From NCBI GenBank assembly GCA_963662765.2, contig CAXXUP010000008.1, positions 248,001 to 312,000 of the forward strand: 64,000 bases of DNA. The letters run 5' to 3'. This DNA is from DATMXT01 sp963662765. Its GTDB lineage: Bacteria; Bacillota; Clostridia; Oscillospirales; Feifaniaceae. Both the position numbers and the translations under genes were made by a program. Numbering within the stretch: the first letter of the stretch is position 1; each line of letters begins with the position of its first letter. The notes beneath the pieces were generated by a model that saw only the letters and a list, made by a program, of their open reading frames with translations, made no database searches and was not told the DNA's origin. Shown in pieces: positions 24,719-33,487 of the stretch.

Positions 24719-24897
24719 CTACATGCACCCTGGCATCTCTATTTGATTTGTACCTCCATTAGAAGGACAGCAATCCAAAAGCACCGCAGACACATTATTA
24801 AACTGTTCGATTAGTTTGTGTGTATACTGCTTCCCGCTGCCCTGAAACTATGGATTTAACTGAGGCTTTTGAAACTGTACGAACACCTGCGCAATAG

Positions 24898-24940
24898 AAG
24901 CTTCGGGGGACCGATGACGGTTCACCGGAGCTTATTTGTT
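24898..24940. terminator. Hairpin downstream of the DUF1836 gene
   Basis: AAGCTTCGG (24898-24906) pairs with CCGGAGCTT (24925-24933) with an inner CCG/CGG. A T-rich run follows only on the plus strand, so its role for the minus-strand gene is doubtful. Confidence 0.35.
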
Positions 24941-24961
24941 TTTGGATGCCCCGGCCGTGCG

Positions 24962-25429
24962 CTATTTTTTTCGTCTGTCGGCAGGGTCGCCCTCTTTTTC
25001 CAGAAGCTGCAGGCATAGCCGCCGGCAGGCGCAGGCTGAGACGGCAAGGCGCAGGGCGGTCAAAGCGGGATCCTCGTCCGGCTGCGGCGCCATCTTGGCC
25101 GCCTTCCCGAGTTCCTCTTCGAACATCTCCACCAGACCGTTATAAAAATCGGCCGTATCGCCTTTCGGCATCAGCCCGCCGAGCGCTCCGACCGGGAGCA
25201 CCTGTTTGAGCAGACAGATGGCCGTAAGCCTCGCTAGGTGATCACGCGAGTACCGCTTCCCGTCGGGCCTTGGCAGCAGACCCGATTTGGTGTAGTTGTG
25301 CACCATCGATGATGTCGGCCCCTCGCCGTCAAGCTGTCGGCCGAGATAGTCGACGACTTGATCCATATACAGCGGAATATCGGGCATCCGGTCCCAGACG
25401 GCCGGCACACCGGACTCAAGTTTCTCCAT
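24962..25429 (-). CDS. DUF1836 domain protein, MerR-like putative regulator
   Basis: 155 residues. The block YMDQVVDYLGRQL...SSMVHNYTKSGLLPRP...KRYSRDHLARLTAICLLKQVLP is the DUF1836 signature, a MerR-type winged HTH found mainly in Firmicutes. The C-terminal part is helical. The start at 25429 is chosen because AGGGGGTG lies 8-12 bases upstream; a GTG three codons earlier is too close to it. It is divergent from the PAP2-like gene and may control it through the shared 134-bp spacer. Function is not established for the family. Confidence 0.82.
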   Translation of the reverse strand: MEKLESGVPAVWDRMPDIPLYMDQVVDYLGRQLDGEGPTSSMVHNYTKSGLLPRPDGKRYSRDHLARLTAICLLKQVLPVGALGGLMPKGDTADFYNGLVEMFEEELGKAAKMAPQPDEDPALTALRLAVSACACRRLCLQLLEKEGDPADRRKK

Positions 25430-25507
25430 AGGCCACACCCCCTATTTTTTCAGTATAGCGGACTATTGCGCTTTTGTAAATACCGTATCAAGTTTTTTGG
25501 AATTGCA

Positions 25508-25536
25508 TTGACAATTCAAATGTGATGAGATATAGT
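25508..25536 (+). promoter_or_regulatory. Promoter of the PAP2-like membrane protein gene
   Basis: A perfect TTGACA (25508-25513), a 17-bp spacer and TATAGT (25531-25536), 28 bases before the ATG at 25564. Confidence 0.65.
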
Positions 25537-25563
25537 AATGAAAACTATATTACGGAGGCAATC

Positions 25564-26139
25564 ATGACGCGAAGTCCGGAGCTGAAGCTGGCACAGGTCA
25601 TTCGGATCGCAACGATCCCGCCGATTATGGCGGCGGCAACCATTCTTATTTTGCACCGCCATTTTCCGGCAGAATACGGGCTGTCGTCGCTCTTCTTTCT
25701 TACTCTGGCGCCTGTGCTGGCTTACCCGATCTGGTGGGTCATCCCGAAGCTGCGGGAGGGGGGGCGCCGGACCCAGCGGGGCCTTGCCGTCGCGCTTTCA
25801 GTGGCAGGCTACCTGGCCGGCACCTTGTGGTGCGGATTCGTGACGAAGGAGTACGCTTCCCTTCGGTTCTACCTGATCTATTTGATTTCCGGCGGACTCA
25901 TTGCGCTGTTTTCCTACGTTTTCGGCATCCGCGGCAGCGGCCACGCAAGCGGCGTGGTGGGGCCTGTGGCCGTCATGGTGTGGCGGCTGGGGCCCTGGTA
26001 TCTGCTTGGAGTGGGGCTGATTGCGGCCGTGTTCTGGAGCTCTGTCAAACTGGGGCGGCATACGCTCCCTCAGCTCGTTTTGGGCGGTCTGTTCCCCATC
26101 TTCGGAGCTATCGCTGTCAGTTATTTACCGCTCGGATGA
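25564..26139 (+). CDS. PAP2-like integral membrane protein (lipid phosphatase fold, degenerate first motif)
   Basis: 191 residues, five to six hydrophobic helices. GSGHASG (His127) matches motif 2 of PAP2 phosphatases, and SVKLGRHTLPQLVLGG (His166) matches motif 3, where Ser-Arg-x5-His normally stands; here Arg is replaced by Lys. The first motif (K-x6-R-P) is not seen, so activity is uncertain. If active, it would dephosphorylate an isoprenoid or phosphatidyl phosphate. The start is ATG 25564 with GGAGG 5 bases upstream. A strong hairpin terminator follows. Confidence 0.7.
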   Translation: MTRSPELKLAQVIRIATIPPIMAAATILILHRHFPAEYGLSSLFFLTLAPVLAYPIWWVIPKLREGGRRTQRGLAVALSVAGYLAGTLWCGFVTKEYASLRFYLIYLISGGLIALFSYVFGIRGSGHASGVVGPVAVMVWRLGPWYLLGVGLIAAVFWSSVKLGRHTLPQLVLGGLFPIFGAIAVSYLPLG

Positions 26140-26190
26140 CGCGTGAAGCAAAAAAAACAACGTGAGGCAGTTTTCCGATACAATATCAGA

Positions 26191-26220
26191 CGAGCCGCCC
26201 ATATGGGCGGCTCGTTTTAT
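26191..26220 (+). terminator. Terminator of the PAP2-like gene
   Basis: A perfect 10-bp stem (26191-26200 with 26205-26214), ATAT loop, followed by TTTTAT. Confidence 0.8.
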
Positions 26221-26237
26221 ATTCTTTACAAAATGAA

Positions 26238-27350
26238 CTACATCAGGAATATGGAAATGAACTGGGATGCAAGTACAACGCAGATGAGGGCGACCGGATA
26301 GGCCGCAGCGTAGGAAGTGGTCACTTCGTCCGACTTGGAGATAGAGAGCAAGGTACCCAGTGCCGGCGTCGAGGTCATACCGCCGCAGATGGAGCCCAGA
26401 GCGTTCAGCATATCGAGCTTCAGGACCTTGGTGGCGAGGAAATAGACCACGATCATGGGCAACAGCGTCATGATCGCCCCTTGGAAGAAGAGTGAAATTC
26501 CGTACTGCTTGAGGATTTCAATGAAGCCCTTTCCGGCATTCGTGCCGGCACCCATCAAAAAGAGCATAAGCCCCAGCTCCCGCATGACGTTCAGGGTGGT
26601 TTTAGGCACTTCGAGCGATATTTTTCCGACGTGGCCAAAATGACCCATGACAAGCCCCGTCAGCAGCGGGCCGCCGGAGGTGCCGAGACTGAAGACTGCG
26701 CCACCCGGAAGCGGAATGGTGACCTTGCCGACCAGCACGCCCAGCACAACCGCGATGGCGTAGGGGAAGAGGCCGAAGGAATCAACTTTGAAGAGGTCTC
26801 GTCTGACGGTGGTCTTGACTTCGGGTTCATCCGCCTCGGGAGCGGAAGACGATACCTTTCTGCCCTTCAGTTTGGGTACGATCTGTACAAAGAATACGAC
26901 ACCCAGCACGCCGAAGGGATAGGCGATGCCGTATCCAACCGAGGCGGTGGCGTCTTTGGTGGCTTCGACGGCGGCGGCAAGTCCAGGCGTTGAAGTCAGT
27001 GCGCCTGTCATAAGACCGACGGCCAGCGGCACCGGAATGTGCCCGAATTCAATGATCGCAACGCAGACGGCTGCACCGATGACAATGGTCACAAAGCCGA
27101 TCAGCACATATGCTGTCGCCCGCTTTTTAAAGTTGTTGAAAAAGACGGGGCCGGCTATGAACCCGACGGCCGCGACAAAGGCGACCAGTCCGAAGTTGCG
27201 CAAAACTGCCGGCACTTCCTGGCCGTAGTGTCCGAACACGAGGGCGACCAATAGGACGCCGGAGGTGCCGAATGAGAATCCTTTGATGCTGATGGCACCG
27301 ATGCCATATCCGAGCACGGCGATGAGAAAGATCAGGACAAGCGTATCCAC
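26238..27350 (-). CDS. AspT/YidE-type duplicated permease (aspartate-alanine exchanger family)
   Basis: 370 residues, about ten transmembrane helices in two homologous halves, each with the family signature: GALTSTPGLAAAV in the first and GGMTSTPALGTLL in the second. There is no TrkA-C (RCK) domain between the halves, unlike full AspT or YidE. The family exchanges dicarboxylic amino acids, and the substrate here is unknown. The start is GTG 27350 with GGGAG 8 bases upstream; the longer frame has no such site. It lies 78 bp after pduL on the same strand, so the two may be co-transcribed. Confidence 0.82.
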   Translation of the reverse strand: MDTLVLIFLIAVLGYGIGAISIKGFSFGTSGVLLVALVFGHYGQEVPAVLRNFGLVAFVAAVGFIAGPVFFNNFKKRATAYVLIGFVTIVIGAAVCVAIIEFGHIPVPLAVGLMTGALTSTPGLAAAVEATKDATASVGYGIAYPFGVLGVVFFVQIVPKLKGRKVSSSAPEADEPEVKTTVRRDLFKVDSFGLFPYAIAVVLGVLVGKVTIPLPGGAVFSLGTSGGPLLTGLVMGHFGHVGKISLEVPKTTLNVMRELGLMLFLMGAGTNAGKGFIEILKQYGISLFFQGAIMTLLPMIVVYFLATKVLKLDMLNALGSICGGMTSTPALGTLLSISKSDEVTTSYAAAYPVALICVVLASQFISIFLM

Positions 27351-27428
27351 TATGTACACTCCCAAAATATATGGAGTACAGAGGTGACATCCCCTGTACC
27401 CCATATCGTTATTTTTCCTTGTTCGGTT

Positions 27429-28001
27429 TTACTTGATGATCTGGCCGGTGACGGTGCCCGAGATGCCTGCGGCATTGGCCTCGTCGGTGTCGATGTGTGT
27501 GGCCTCTTTGAACTTGGGGGAGACACGACAGACGCACTCATTGAAGATGACGCCGCGGGGGCCATCAATCTTGACGGAGACGACCTGCTTATCCTCAACG
27601 CCGAACTCCTTGGCCTCCTCGGTCTCAAAGTGGATGTGACGTTTGGCGACCATGACGCCTTCAGCGATGTCGACCTCTCCGGCAGGGCCGATGAGCTTGC
27701 AGCCGGGGGTACCGGCGATGTCCCCAGACTCGCGCACCGGGGCGGTAATGCCAAGTGACCGAGCGTCAGTAAAGCTGACTTCAACCTGGGTCTTGGGGCG
27801 CTCGGGTCCCAGAATGGACATCTTGAGCTCACCCTTGGGGCCGACGACAGTGACCTTCTCTTCGCAGGCAAACTGCCCGGGCTGAGAGAGGTTCTTCTTA
27901 TTCGTGAGCTGATAGCCGGCACCAAACAGCACGTCGAGATCCGCACGGGAGACGTGCAGATGACGCGCGGAGATTTCTACCATTACATTTGTTTTTGCCA
28001 A
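27429..28001 (-). CDS. pduL: PduL-type phosphate acyltransferase (phosphotransacylase)
   Basis: 190 residues of the PduL family, which interconverts acyl-CoA and acyl-phosphate and replaces Pta in many Clostridia. Zinc ligands are visible: His14 and His16 in ARHLHVS, His122 and His124 in AKRHIHF, and a further His in ATHIDTDEAN. There is no N-terminal encapsulation peptide and no shell gene nearby, so it is the housekeeping form that makes acetyl-phosphate from acetyl-CoA. Start TTG 28001 with AGGAGG 9 bases upstream. Confidence 0.92.
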   Translation of the reverse strand: MAKTNVMVEISARHLHVSRADLDVLFGAGYQLTNKKNLSQPGQFACEEKVTVVGPKGELKMSILGPERPKTQVEVSFTDARSLGITAPVRESGDIAGTPGCKLIGPAGEVDIAEGVMVAKRHIHFETEEAKEFGVEDKQVVSVKIDGPRGVIFNECVCRVSPKFKEATHIDTDEANAAGISGTVTGQIIK

Positions 28002-28040
28002 TTCAATATACCTCCTGAAAATATTTTTAGCGGTATTAGT

Positions 28041-28069
28041 ATTTTACAATATTTTCATGAAATACGCAA
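28041..28069 (-). promoter_or_regulatory. Promoter of pduL
   Basis: On the minus strand TTGCGT (28069-28064), 17-bp spacer, TAAAAT (28046-28041), 40 bases before the TTG start. Confidence 0.5.
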
Positions 28070-28195
28070 GTCCCATTTATGCACCGGCGCAAACGTTGAC
28101 TGTCCGATAAAATCTTGTTTATCTTCTTTCCTCAGCCACATTGTAGCATATCGGGAGGCGGGAAGAAACCCGTCCATCGCGAGATATTCTCAAAC

Positions 28196-28231
28196 AAAAA
28201 CAGGCTGATGTGCAGAGTCAGCCTGTTTTTA
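28196..28231. terminator. Long hairpin, copy 1 of a duplicated intergenic element
   Basis: AAAAACAGGCTGA (28196-28208) pairs perfectly with TCAGCCTGTTTTT (28218-28230), with A-run and T-run placed for termination on both strands. It lies 110 bases beyond the end of the minus-strand WG lipoprotein gene. A near-identical hairpin lies at 29896. Confidence 0.75.
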
Positions 28232-28340
28232 TCCTTGTGGCGATTGACACTCGCAGTGGTACGAGTGTTCATGAACGACAAGTGCGGTCCCCGCATAAAA
28301 TAAAGGTTTTTTGGCATCAAGCAAACGAATATTACACGCT

Positions 28341-29807
28341 CTAATTAGCGGATATAAAGCCATATTTTCCGCCAAGTTCCACCGCAGCCATTCCCTCGTG
28401 AAAAGCACTCACCCAATCATACCCGAGCGGTACAACCTCTTTGCCAGTCTTGTCGATAAAACCATATTTTTTGTTAAGACATACCCTCGCCAGCCCTTCT
28501 GAAAATGACCATGTTCCCCAATCATACTTTGGTGGGACGATTTCTTTCCCTGTATTATCAATAAACCCATATTCACTGTCAAGTCCTACCATCGCCATGC
28601 CTTCGGAAAAACTTTCTGCATAGGTAAACTTCGGTGTCACAACTTCTTTCCCCGTCTTATCGATAAAGCCATATTTGTTGTTGATCTCTACTCCCGCCAT
28701 ACCATCGGAGAAGGATCGCAAAGCCCAATGAGATCCATTGAAATCATATTTTGGCGGTACAATTTCCTTGCCGGTCTTGTCGATATAACCTACTTTACCG
28801 TTAAGCATAACCGCCGCCATGCCTTCGGAAAAATTCCACGCATCGTCATACTTAAGCGGTATGACTTCTTTTCCTGTTTTATCTATAAATCCATATTTAC
28901 CTCCCTCATCAAGACCATCCTCATCACAAACTGTATCAATTCTTACACTCGCCAAGCCTTCGGAGAAAACGCCTAATGCGGCTTGGAACAGATCAAGCCG
29001 GTCATATTTAGGCGCCACGATTTCCTTGCCTTCCTTGTCAATATATCCCACTTTTCCGTTGAGCACAACAGCCGCCATGCCTTCGGAAAAATAGCAATAA
29101 CTTACATAATAATCATAACCATCAGCATAAATCGAGCCGTCATATTTGGGTGGTACGACTTCTTTACCGGTCTTGTCAACATAACCCCATTTACCGTTAA
29201 GCGCCACTTCCGCCAACCCATCTGAGAAATTAAACACTTCATCATATTTGAGCGGCACAAGTTCTTCGCCTTTTTTGTCGATGAAGCCCCATTTATAATT
29301 AAGCATTACTCGTGCCATTCCCTCGGAAAAATCACCTACAGAATCGTACTTAGCCGGTACGATCTCATTGCCCGTCCTATCAATAAATCCATATTTCCCG
29401 TTTAATCCCACCGCCGCCATCCCCTCCGAGAAAGAGGCCATGTAAACATAATCGCAATCACGGGAATAAGAATCATCATACTTTAGCGACACAATTTCCT
29501 TGCCTGTTTTATCGATAAAACCGCTTTTGCCGTCATTAATCCCCTCAACGCGACCAATATTTACCGACGCCAAGCCGTCGGAAAAATTCCCTACGGCATC
29601 ATAGATAGGGGATATAATTTCGACAAAGCTTTCCGAAGCGGCAATGGGAGCAAGCTTATCAACAGTACCATCTGATGCAGGTTTTTGAATATTGTCCGCC
29701 TGCATGTCATCTTTACCATTTTGCATTGATTCTTGTTTGTCGATACTATTACTACAACCGGTTAATAAAGCAAGTAAAGCCACTGTAAAAACGCAGATTC
29801 TTATCAT
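28341..29807 (-). CDS. WG-repeat lipoprotein (10 full repeats)
   Basis: 488 residues. A lipoprotein signal ends in LLALLTGC (acylated Cys18), a Ser/Asp-rich linker follows, and then about ten tandem WG/KWG repeats of about 40 residues, each with an F-S-(E/D)-G-(M/L)-A-x-V turn and a GF(I/V)DKTGKE(I/V)VPPKYD strand pair; an eleventh stops after YGFISAN. WG-repeat proteins are thought to form extracellular beta-propeller-like or solenoid structures for binding; the ligand here is unknown. The ATG at 29807 has GAAGGAG upstream. Codon use is more AT-rich than the flanks. A second WG lipoprotein occurs at 35776. Confidence 0.9.
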   Translation of the reverse strand: MIRICVFTVALLALLTGCSNSIDKQESMQNGKDDMQADNIQKPASDGTVDKLAPIAASESFVEIISPIYDAVGNFSDGLASVNIGRVEGINDGKSGFIDKTGKEIVSLKYDDSYSRDCDYVYMASFSEGMAAVGLNGKYGFIDRTGNEIVPAKYDSVGDFSEGMARVMLNYKWGFIDKKGEELVPLKYDEVFNFSDGLAEVALNGKWGYVDKTGKEVVPPKYDGSIYADGYDYYVSYCYFSEGMAAVVLNGKVGYIDKEGKEIVAPKYDRLDLFQAALGVFSEGLASVRIDTVCDEDGLDEGGKYGFIDKTGKEVIPLKYDDAWNFSEGMAAVMLNGKVGYIDKTGKEIVPPKYDFNGSHWALRSFSDGMAGVEINNKYGFIDKTGKEVVTPKFTYAESFSEGMAMVGLDSEYGFIDNTGKEIVPPKYDWGTWSFSEGLARVCLNKKYGFIDKTGKEVVPLGYDWVSAFHEGMAAVELGGKYGFISAN

Positions 29808-29895
29808 GGTTTTCTCCTTCCTATGATAGCATAAACACCGTTCATTTATCTTATCGCTTTAAAGCTAATTGAATTATACCATATTTTTACTCCAG

Positions 29896-29930
29896 CATAA
29901 ACAGGCTGATGTGCATTCAGCCTGTTTATG
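29896..29930. terminator. Long hairpin, copy 2 of a duplicated intergenic element
   Basis: CATAAACAGGCTGA (29896-29909) pairs perfectly with TCAGCCTGTTTATG (29917-29930). It shares AAACAGGCTGATGTGCA with the hairpin at 28196 and some flanking sequence. It lies upstream of the WG gene, not after a gene on either strand, so it need not be a terminator. Confidence 0.6.
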
Positions 29931-30002
29931 TACCTATGGCCAATCGATAGGCATTTGCAATGAATGGTGGGGCTTGGCCCCATCATATTTTTATGTACGC
30001 GA

Positions 30003-30031
30003 TAAAAAAGCGGCCCCTCGCGGGGCCGCTT
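30003..30031 (-). terminator. Terminator of the SLH protein gene
   Basis: AGCGGCCCC (30009-30017) with GGGGCCGCT (30022-30030); on the minus strand the stem is followed by six T. It lies 25 bases after the stop codon. A diverged copy is at 33142-33171. Confidence 0.85.
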
Positions 30032-30055
30032 TCGGTGTTATGCCATGCTGTGATA

Positions 30056-32914
30056 TTAGAGGGCGATGGCGTAGATGTAGACTGCGACGATCTCTTCGCC
30101 GTCGGAGGTCATCTCGGTGATGTAATCGACGAAGTAGTGGATGCCGGTCTCGCTGCCGATGCTGTCGGAGACTGTGATGGCATCTTTGCTCGTGACCGAG
30201 ATGTCGGTATCGTTGTCAATGATGACGGTGTTGCCCGCGGTGTAATCAGCGTTGCGCAAATCACCGTCCGTGACGGAAGCGTCGATGGTGTAGAAGACGC
30301 AGTCGTCGGAGAAGATGAGCGCGTTGTCAGAGGTGCCGACCGTGGCGACCTTATCGTCCACAGGCTTCGCGTTGTAGGTCAGGGTGAAGTCGGTCCGCAG
30401 TGCGAGGCCGTTCTTGAGAACCTTTGCGACGATGCCCTGGCCCCAGGTTACGGAGCCGTTGCCGGAGAGGGCAGCGTCCTTGCCGAGGGAGGTGACGCCG
30501 GTGACAAGGCCGTTTGCGTCAAGCTCAACCGAGACATATCCCAGCACGGTGTCCTTGACGGTGTCGCCATTTGTCATGGCCTTGGAGAGCGGCTGCTTTG
30601 CTCCGGTCTCATCGGTCCAGACAGCGGTGGCTGTCGACATGGAGTCGGTCTTGTAGGTCTCGATCTTGCCGTCTGCGACGATGGTCAGTTCATAGACGAC
30701 CTCGCCGGAGGACTCGCCCGGCAGCAGAGTGATGCCGGTGATAAGGCCGACCATGTCGGACTGGGTCGAAACCAGTGCGGAGGCCTTGGTCAAAACAAGG
30801 GTGGTGAAGGTCTTGTCGCTGTTGATGACGCCCTCAACCATGCTGACGTGATCGTTTGCCGCAATTGCTGCAAGCTTGTCACCCGAGATGACCGAGACAG
30901 TGTTCTTGCCCGAATTGATGATGTAGACGGTGGTGTCCTCGGTCACATAACCGATGCGGTTGCCTTCGGAATCCTTAAGCGAATCTTCCTTAGTGACAAA
31001 CAGGATATCGGTGTAGGCGTCCTCGGCGGCGGTTGCGCCGGCGATAACGGAGGCGCTGCCGGTGGCGAGAGCCTCAATGCCAGACAGGGAGTTGATGTTG
31101 CCGTCCTTGTCGAGGCCGTAGCGAACGAGGTTGTGCTTGACGGCAATGGCAGAGCCTGCAAAGCCCTCTTCGCCGTAGTAGAGTCCGCTCTCATCGGCCC
31201 AGCCGAGCTCGGCACTAAAAATGCCTTCGACAACTGCTTCGTCGTCGAGCGAGACTTTCAGGGTCTTGATGGTGCCGTCCGAAAGAGTGCCGGTTACGGT
31301 GAAGGCGTTAAAGCCGCCCAGTCCGTCGGCTGTCTGGGAGACGCCGGTCACCAGCATGGTCTCGGTGGACTTTACCGTCTCGGCGATTTCGGCACGGTAG
31401 ATGTTGCCGTTCGGGTCGAGGTAGAGATCATAGGCGTTGCCCATTGCAAAGGCCGGGATTTTGCCGGAAACCGTGTTCGAAACGCTGCCGTTTAAGGAAG
31501 TGTTCAGGGCAACGGTGGGGATGTAGTTCATTTTGACACCGGCAAACCAGAAGCTTGAGCCGCTCATGGCGGTCAGGGCTGTGCCTTCAAGCACCTGGGA
31601 CTTCGCGATGGAGTAGACGGTTTCGATTTCGCCGTCAACGACGCTCTTGTGAGCGGTCACGAAGACATAGTCGCCCTTTGCGGCACCCGTGTAGAGGCTG
31701 ACAATGACGTTGCCGTCGCTGTCCTTCATGGAGGTGACGCCGGTGATGACGGAGGAGAGCATGATCTTGCCCGCCTTGGAGTCAAGGTAAGTGATCTTAG
31801 CCGCAATCGGCTCAAGGATGTAGACTGCGTCGGCCTTCTTGTCGCCATTCTGGTCAACAATGCGGAAGGACTTGGCCGAAAGGGTCTCAAAGAGGGCGGC
31901 ATTCAGGGTTACCGAAGAGCCGTCGGCCAGATTGATACCGTTTTCAAGGACCGAGTAGTCGATGGTGTTATCGCTGCCGGAGACCGTGAAAACAACCTTG
32001 GAGTCTGTGGTGGCGGATTTCACTGCGCCGGGGCCAAACTCGTAGATCTTGTTCTTCGAGGCAGACTGGAGGTTGATGATGGTATCGTCCGAGGTCAGCC
32101 CGTCGGACTTCTTGTCCTTGTACCAGACCGCAAGGTCGGAGCCAATCAGCTTGTCGACATTGCCGGTATAGGAGAAGGTGAGACCGTCCAGCAGAACCTG
32201 GCCGTCTTCGGTCAGATTGTCTGCGTCCAGTGCGTAGTTCGAGGTGGCCTCGAGAACCGCACTACCCTCAGTGATCGAGAAAACCTTCTCGGCGGGGGTG
32301 TAGACGGTGGTGGTGGTGCCGCTTGTCACCGAGAAGCGGGGTGCTTCGGCAAACAGGCAATTTTCGCCCATTTGAGCGATGGCGCCACGCTTTGCGGCCG
32401 CATAGAAGGTTACACTCTCAAGATCGTCGAAGAGGCCGGCGGTCTGAGCTTTGTCGATGAAGCCGTAGGGGAATGTCATGGTGCTTGCGTTGTAACCGAT
32501 TCCTACGACGAACATCTTGGCGGCCTCAGCGAAAGAGACGTTACGGGTCGGCGCAAAGTTGCCGTCCGGGTCTCCGACGATGACGCCCAGGCTCTTTGCC
32601 CAGTTGATGTAGCCGGCGGACCAGCGGTCAGCCGCAACATCCGGGAAAGGAGAGGTGCCCTCGTACATACCGGCATCGTCCGAGCCGGTCACGAGCACGT
32701 ACAGAATCTTTACGAACTCCTCACGAGAGATGTCCTTGTCGGCGCCGAAGGTGCCGTCCGGATATCCGTTCAGCACACCGAGCGAAGTCAGCAGGCTGAT
32801 TGATTCGTTGTAGTTCGTGGTCGTCTCCACATCATTGAAGGCGAAAGCCGTGAGCAGACTGCAGGCGATCGCAGCCGCGACAATGAGCGAAGCAGCACGT
32901 TTGAATAACTTCAT
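30056..32914 (-). CDS. Large S-layer homology (SLH) domain surface protein
   Basis: 952 residues. A signal peptide (MKLFKRAASLIVAAAIACSL, cleavage near 26) is followed by three SLH domains (about 27-80, 88-145, 146-190) that anchor the protein to cell-wall polymers. GYPDGTFGADKDISREEF and GDPDGNFAPTRNVSFAEAAKM are typical SLH lines. The remaining 750 residues are Thr/Ser/Val/Asp-rich, beta-strand-like and repetitive in style, with no enzyme motif seen. This suits a structural S-layer or adhesin protein. GGAGG precedes the ATG, and its own promoter and terminator make it a single-gene unit, probably highly expressed. Confidence 0.92.
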   Translation of the reverse strand: MKLFKRAASLIVAAAIACSLLTAFAFNDVETTTNYNESISLLTSLGVLNGYPDGTFGADKDISREEFVKILYVLVTGSDDAGMYEGTSPFPDVAADRWSAGYINWAKSLGVIVGDPDGNFAPTRNVSFAEAAKMFVVGIGYNASTMTFPYGFIDKAQTAGLFDDLESVTFYAAAKRGAIAQMGENCLFAEAPRFSVTSGTTTTVYTPAEKVFSITEGSAVLEATSNYALDADNLTEDGQVLLDGLTFSYTGNVDKLIGSDLAVWYKDKKSDGLTSDDTIINLQSASKNKIYEFGPGAVKSATTDSKVVFTVSGSDNTIDYSVLENGINLADGSSVTLNAALFETLSAKSFRIVDQNGDKKADAVYILEPIAAKITYLDSKAGKIMLSSVITGVTSMKDSDGNVIVSLYTGAAKGDYVFVTAHKSVVDGEIETVYSIAKSQVLEGTALTAMSGSSFWFAGVKMNYIPTVALNTSLNGSVSNTVSGKIPAFAMGNAYDLYLDPNGNIYRAEIAETVKSTETMLVTGVSQTADGLGGFNAFTVTGTLSDGTIKTLKVSLDDEAVVEGIFSAELGWADESGLYYGEEGFAGSAIAVKHNLVRYGLDKDGNINSLSGIEALATGSASVIAGATAAEDAYTDILFVTKEDSLKDSEGNRIGYVTEDTTVYIINSGKNTVSVISGDKLAAIAANDHVSMVEGVINSDKTFTTLVLTKASALVSTQSDMVGLITGITLLPGESSGEVVYELTIVADGKIETYKTDSMSTATAVWTDETGAKQPLSKAMTNGDTVKDTVLGYVSVELDANGLVTGVTSLGKDAALSGNGSVTWGQGIVAKVLKNGLALRTDFTLTYNAKPVDDKVATVGTSDNALIFSDDCVFYTIDASVTDGDLRNADYTAGNTVIIDNDTDISVTSKDAITVSDSIGSETGIHYFVDYITEMTSDGEEIVAVYIYAIAL

Positions 32915-32979
32915 GTAAATCCTCCTGATTTTTTTTTACGGCCGTTAGAATCTTGGGGGCTCCCCCCTGCCGCATGTGC

Positions 32980-33008
32980 AGTATACCAGCCCCGCAGACA
33001 TTGCTCAA
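32980..33008 (-). promoter_or_regulatory. Promoter of the SLH protein gene
   Basis: On the minus strand TTGAGC (33008-33003), 17-bp spacer, TATACT (32985-32980). The leader of about 60 bases contains a GGGGG/CCCCC hairpin before the ribosome site. Confidence 0.6.
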
Positions 33009-33028
33009 TAGGTTAACATAAAGCGTAA

Positions 33029-33487
33029 CTATTCTGCAAACTCCAGATAAAATTGGGGTAGAAAATGGCTTATATTAACATAATATCCAGGAACATTTTC
33101 GCGCGCTTTGCGCCGCTGTATCGCATCGCCCTCCCGGCGCATAAAAAAGCGACCCCAGAGGAGCCGCTTTGTGTACCGCTTAGGCTGCAGTGCTTTTCGC
33201 TTTTTGCTAACAAGCCTTTCAGGCGAGAAAGTGCCGTTTGTCGAGGTTTGCGACCAGCGTATCGCCATTTCCAAGGCCGAAAATCTGCCTGCCGACGAAA
33301 CAGGATCCTGCCGGCACATTGGGTATATCCGCCCGAATGCAGGCAATGGAGGCAGTTCGGGTGTCGGGCAGCCGGACTGTTCGCAGCCGGAACTTGTCTT
33401 CATATCACTGTGTGCAAAACCCATAAACAGGGCACCAATGACGGCGGCTGCGACAATAAGGGATTTCCCTCGTTTAATCAGTTTCAC
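33029..33487 (-). pseudogene. Decayed or much-shortened SLH-protein relative
   Basis: The frame encodes 152 residues. Its first 27 (MKLIKRGKSLIVAAAVIGAL, then FMGFAHSD) are clearly homologous to the signal peptide of the SLH protein at 30056-32914. After this only a short SLH-like piece (NGTFSPERLVSKKRKAL) is visible. Then a sequence near 33142-33171, almost the same as the terminator of the intact SLH gene, lies inside the open frame, and the rest reads as random basic sequence. The simplest view is a duplicated SLH gene that lost its middle. A short functional secreted protein cannot be excluded. Confidence 0.55.

Larger units (their letters stand above)
28002..28340. other. Intergenic region with promoter and hairpins
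   Basis: Holds the pduL promoter (28041-28069), a long hairpin (28196-28231) duplicated at 29896-29930, and a smaller hairpin (ACACTCG with CGAGTGT, about 28246-28270). No credible gene. Confidence 0.6.

Noticed and set aside
30056..32803. Long plus-strand open frames opposite the SLH gene (for example 29960-31495 and 31649-32803)
   Set aside because: High-GC codon bias in the minus-strand gene leaves the opposite frame open. They have no ribosome site, no family resemblance and overlap a clear surface protein.
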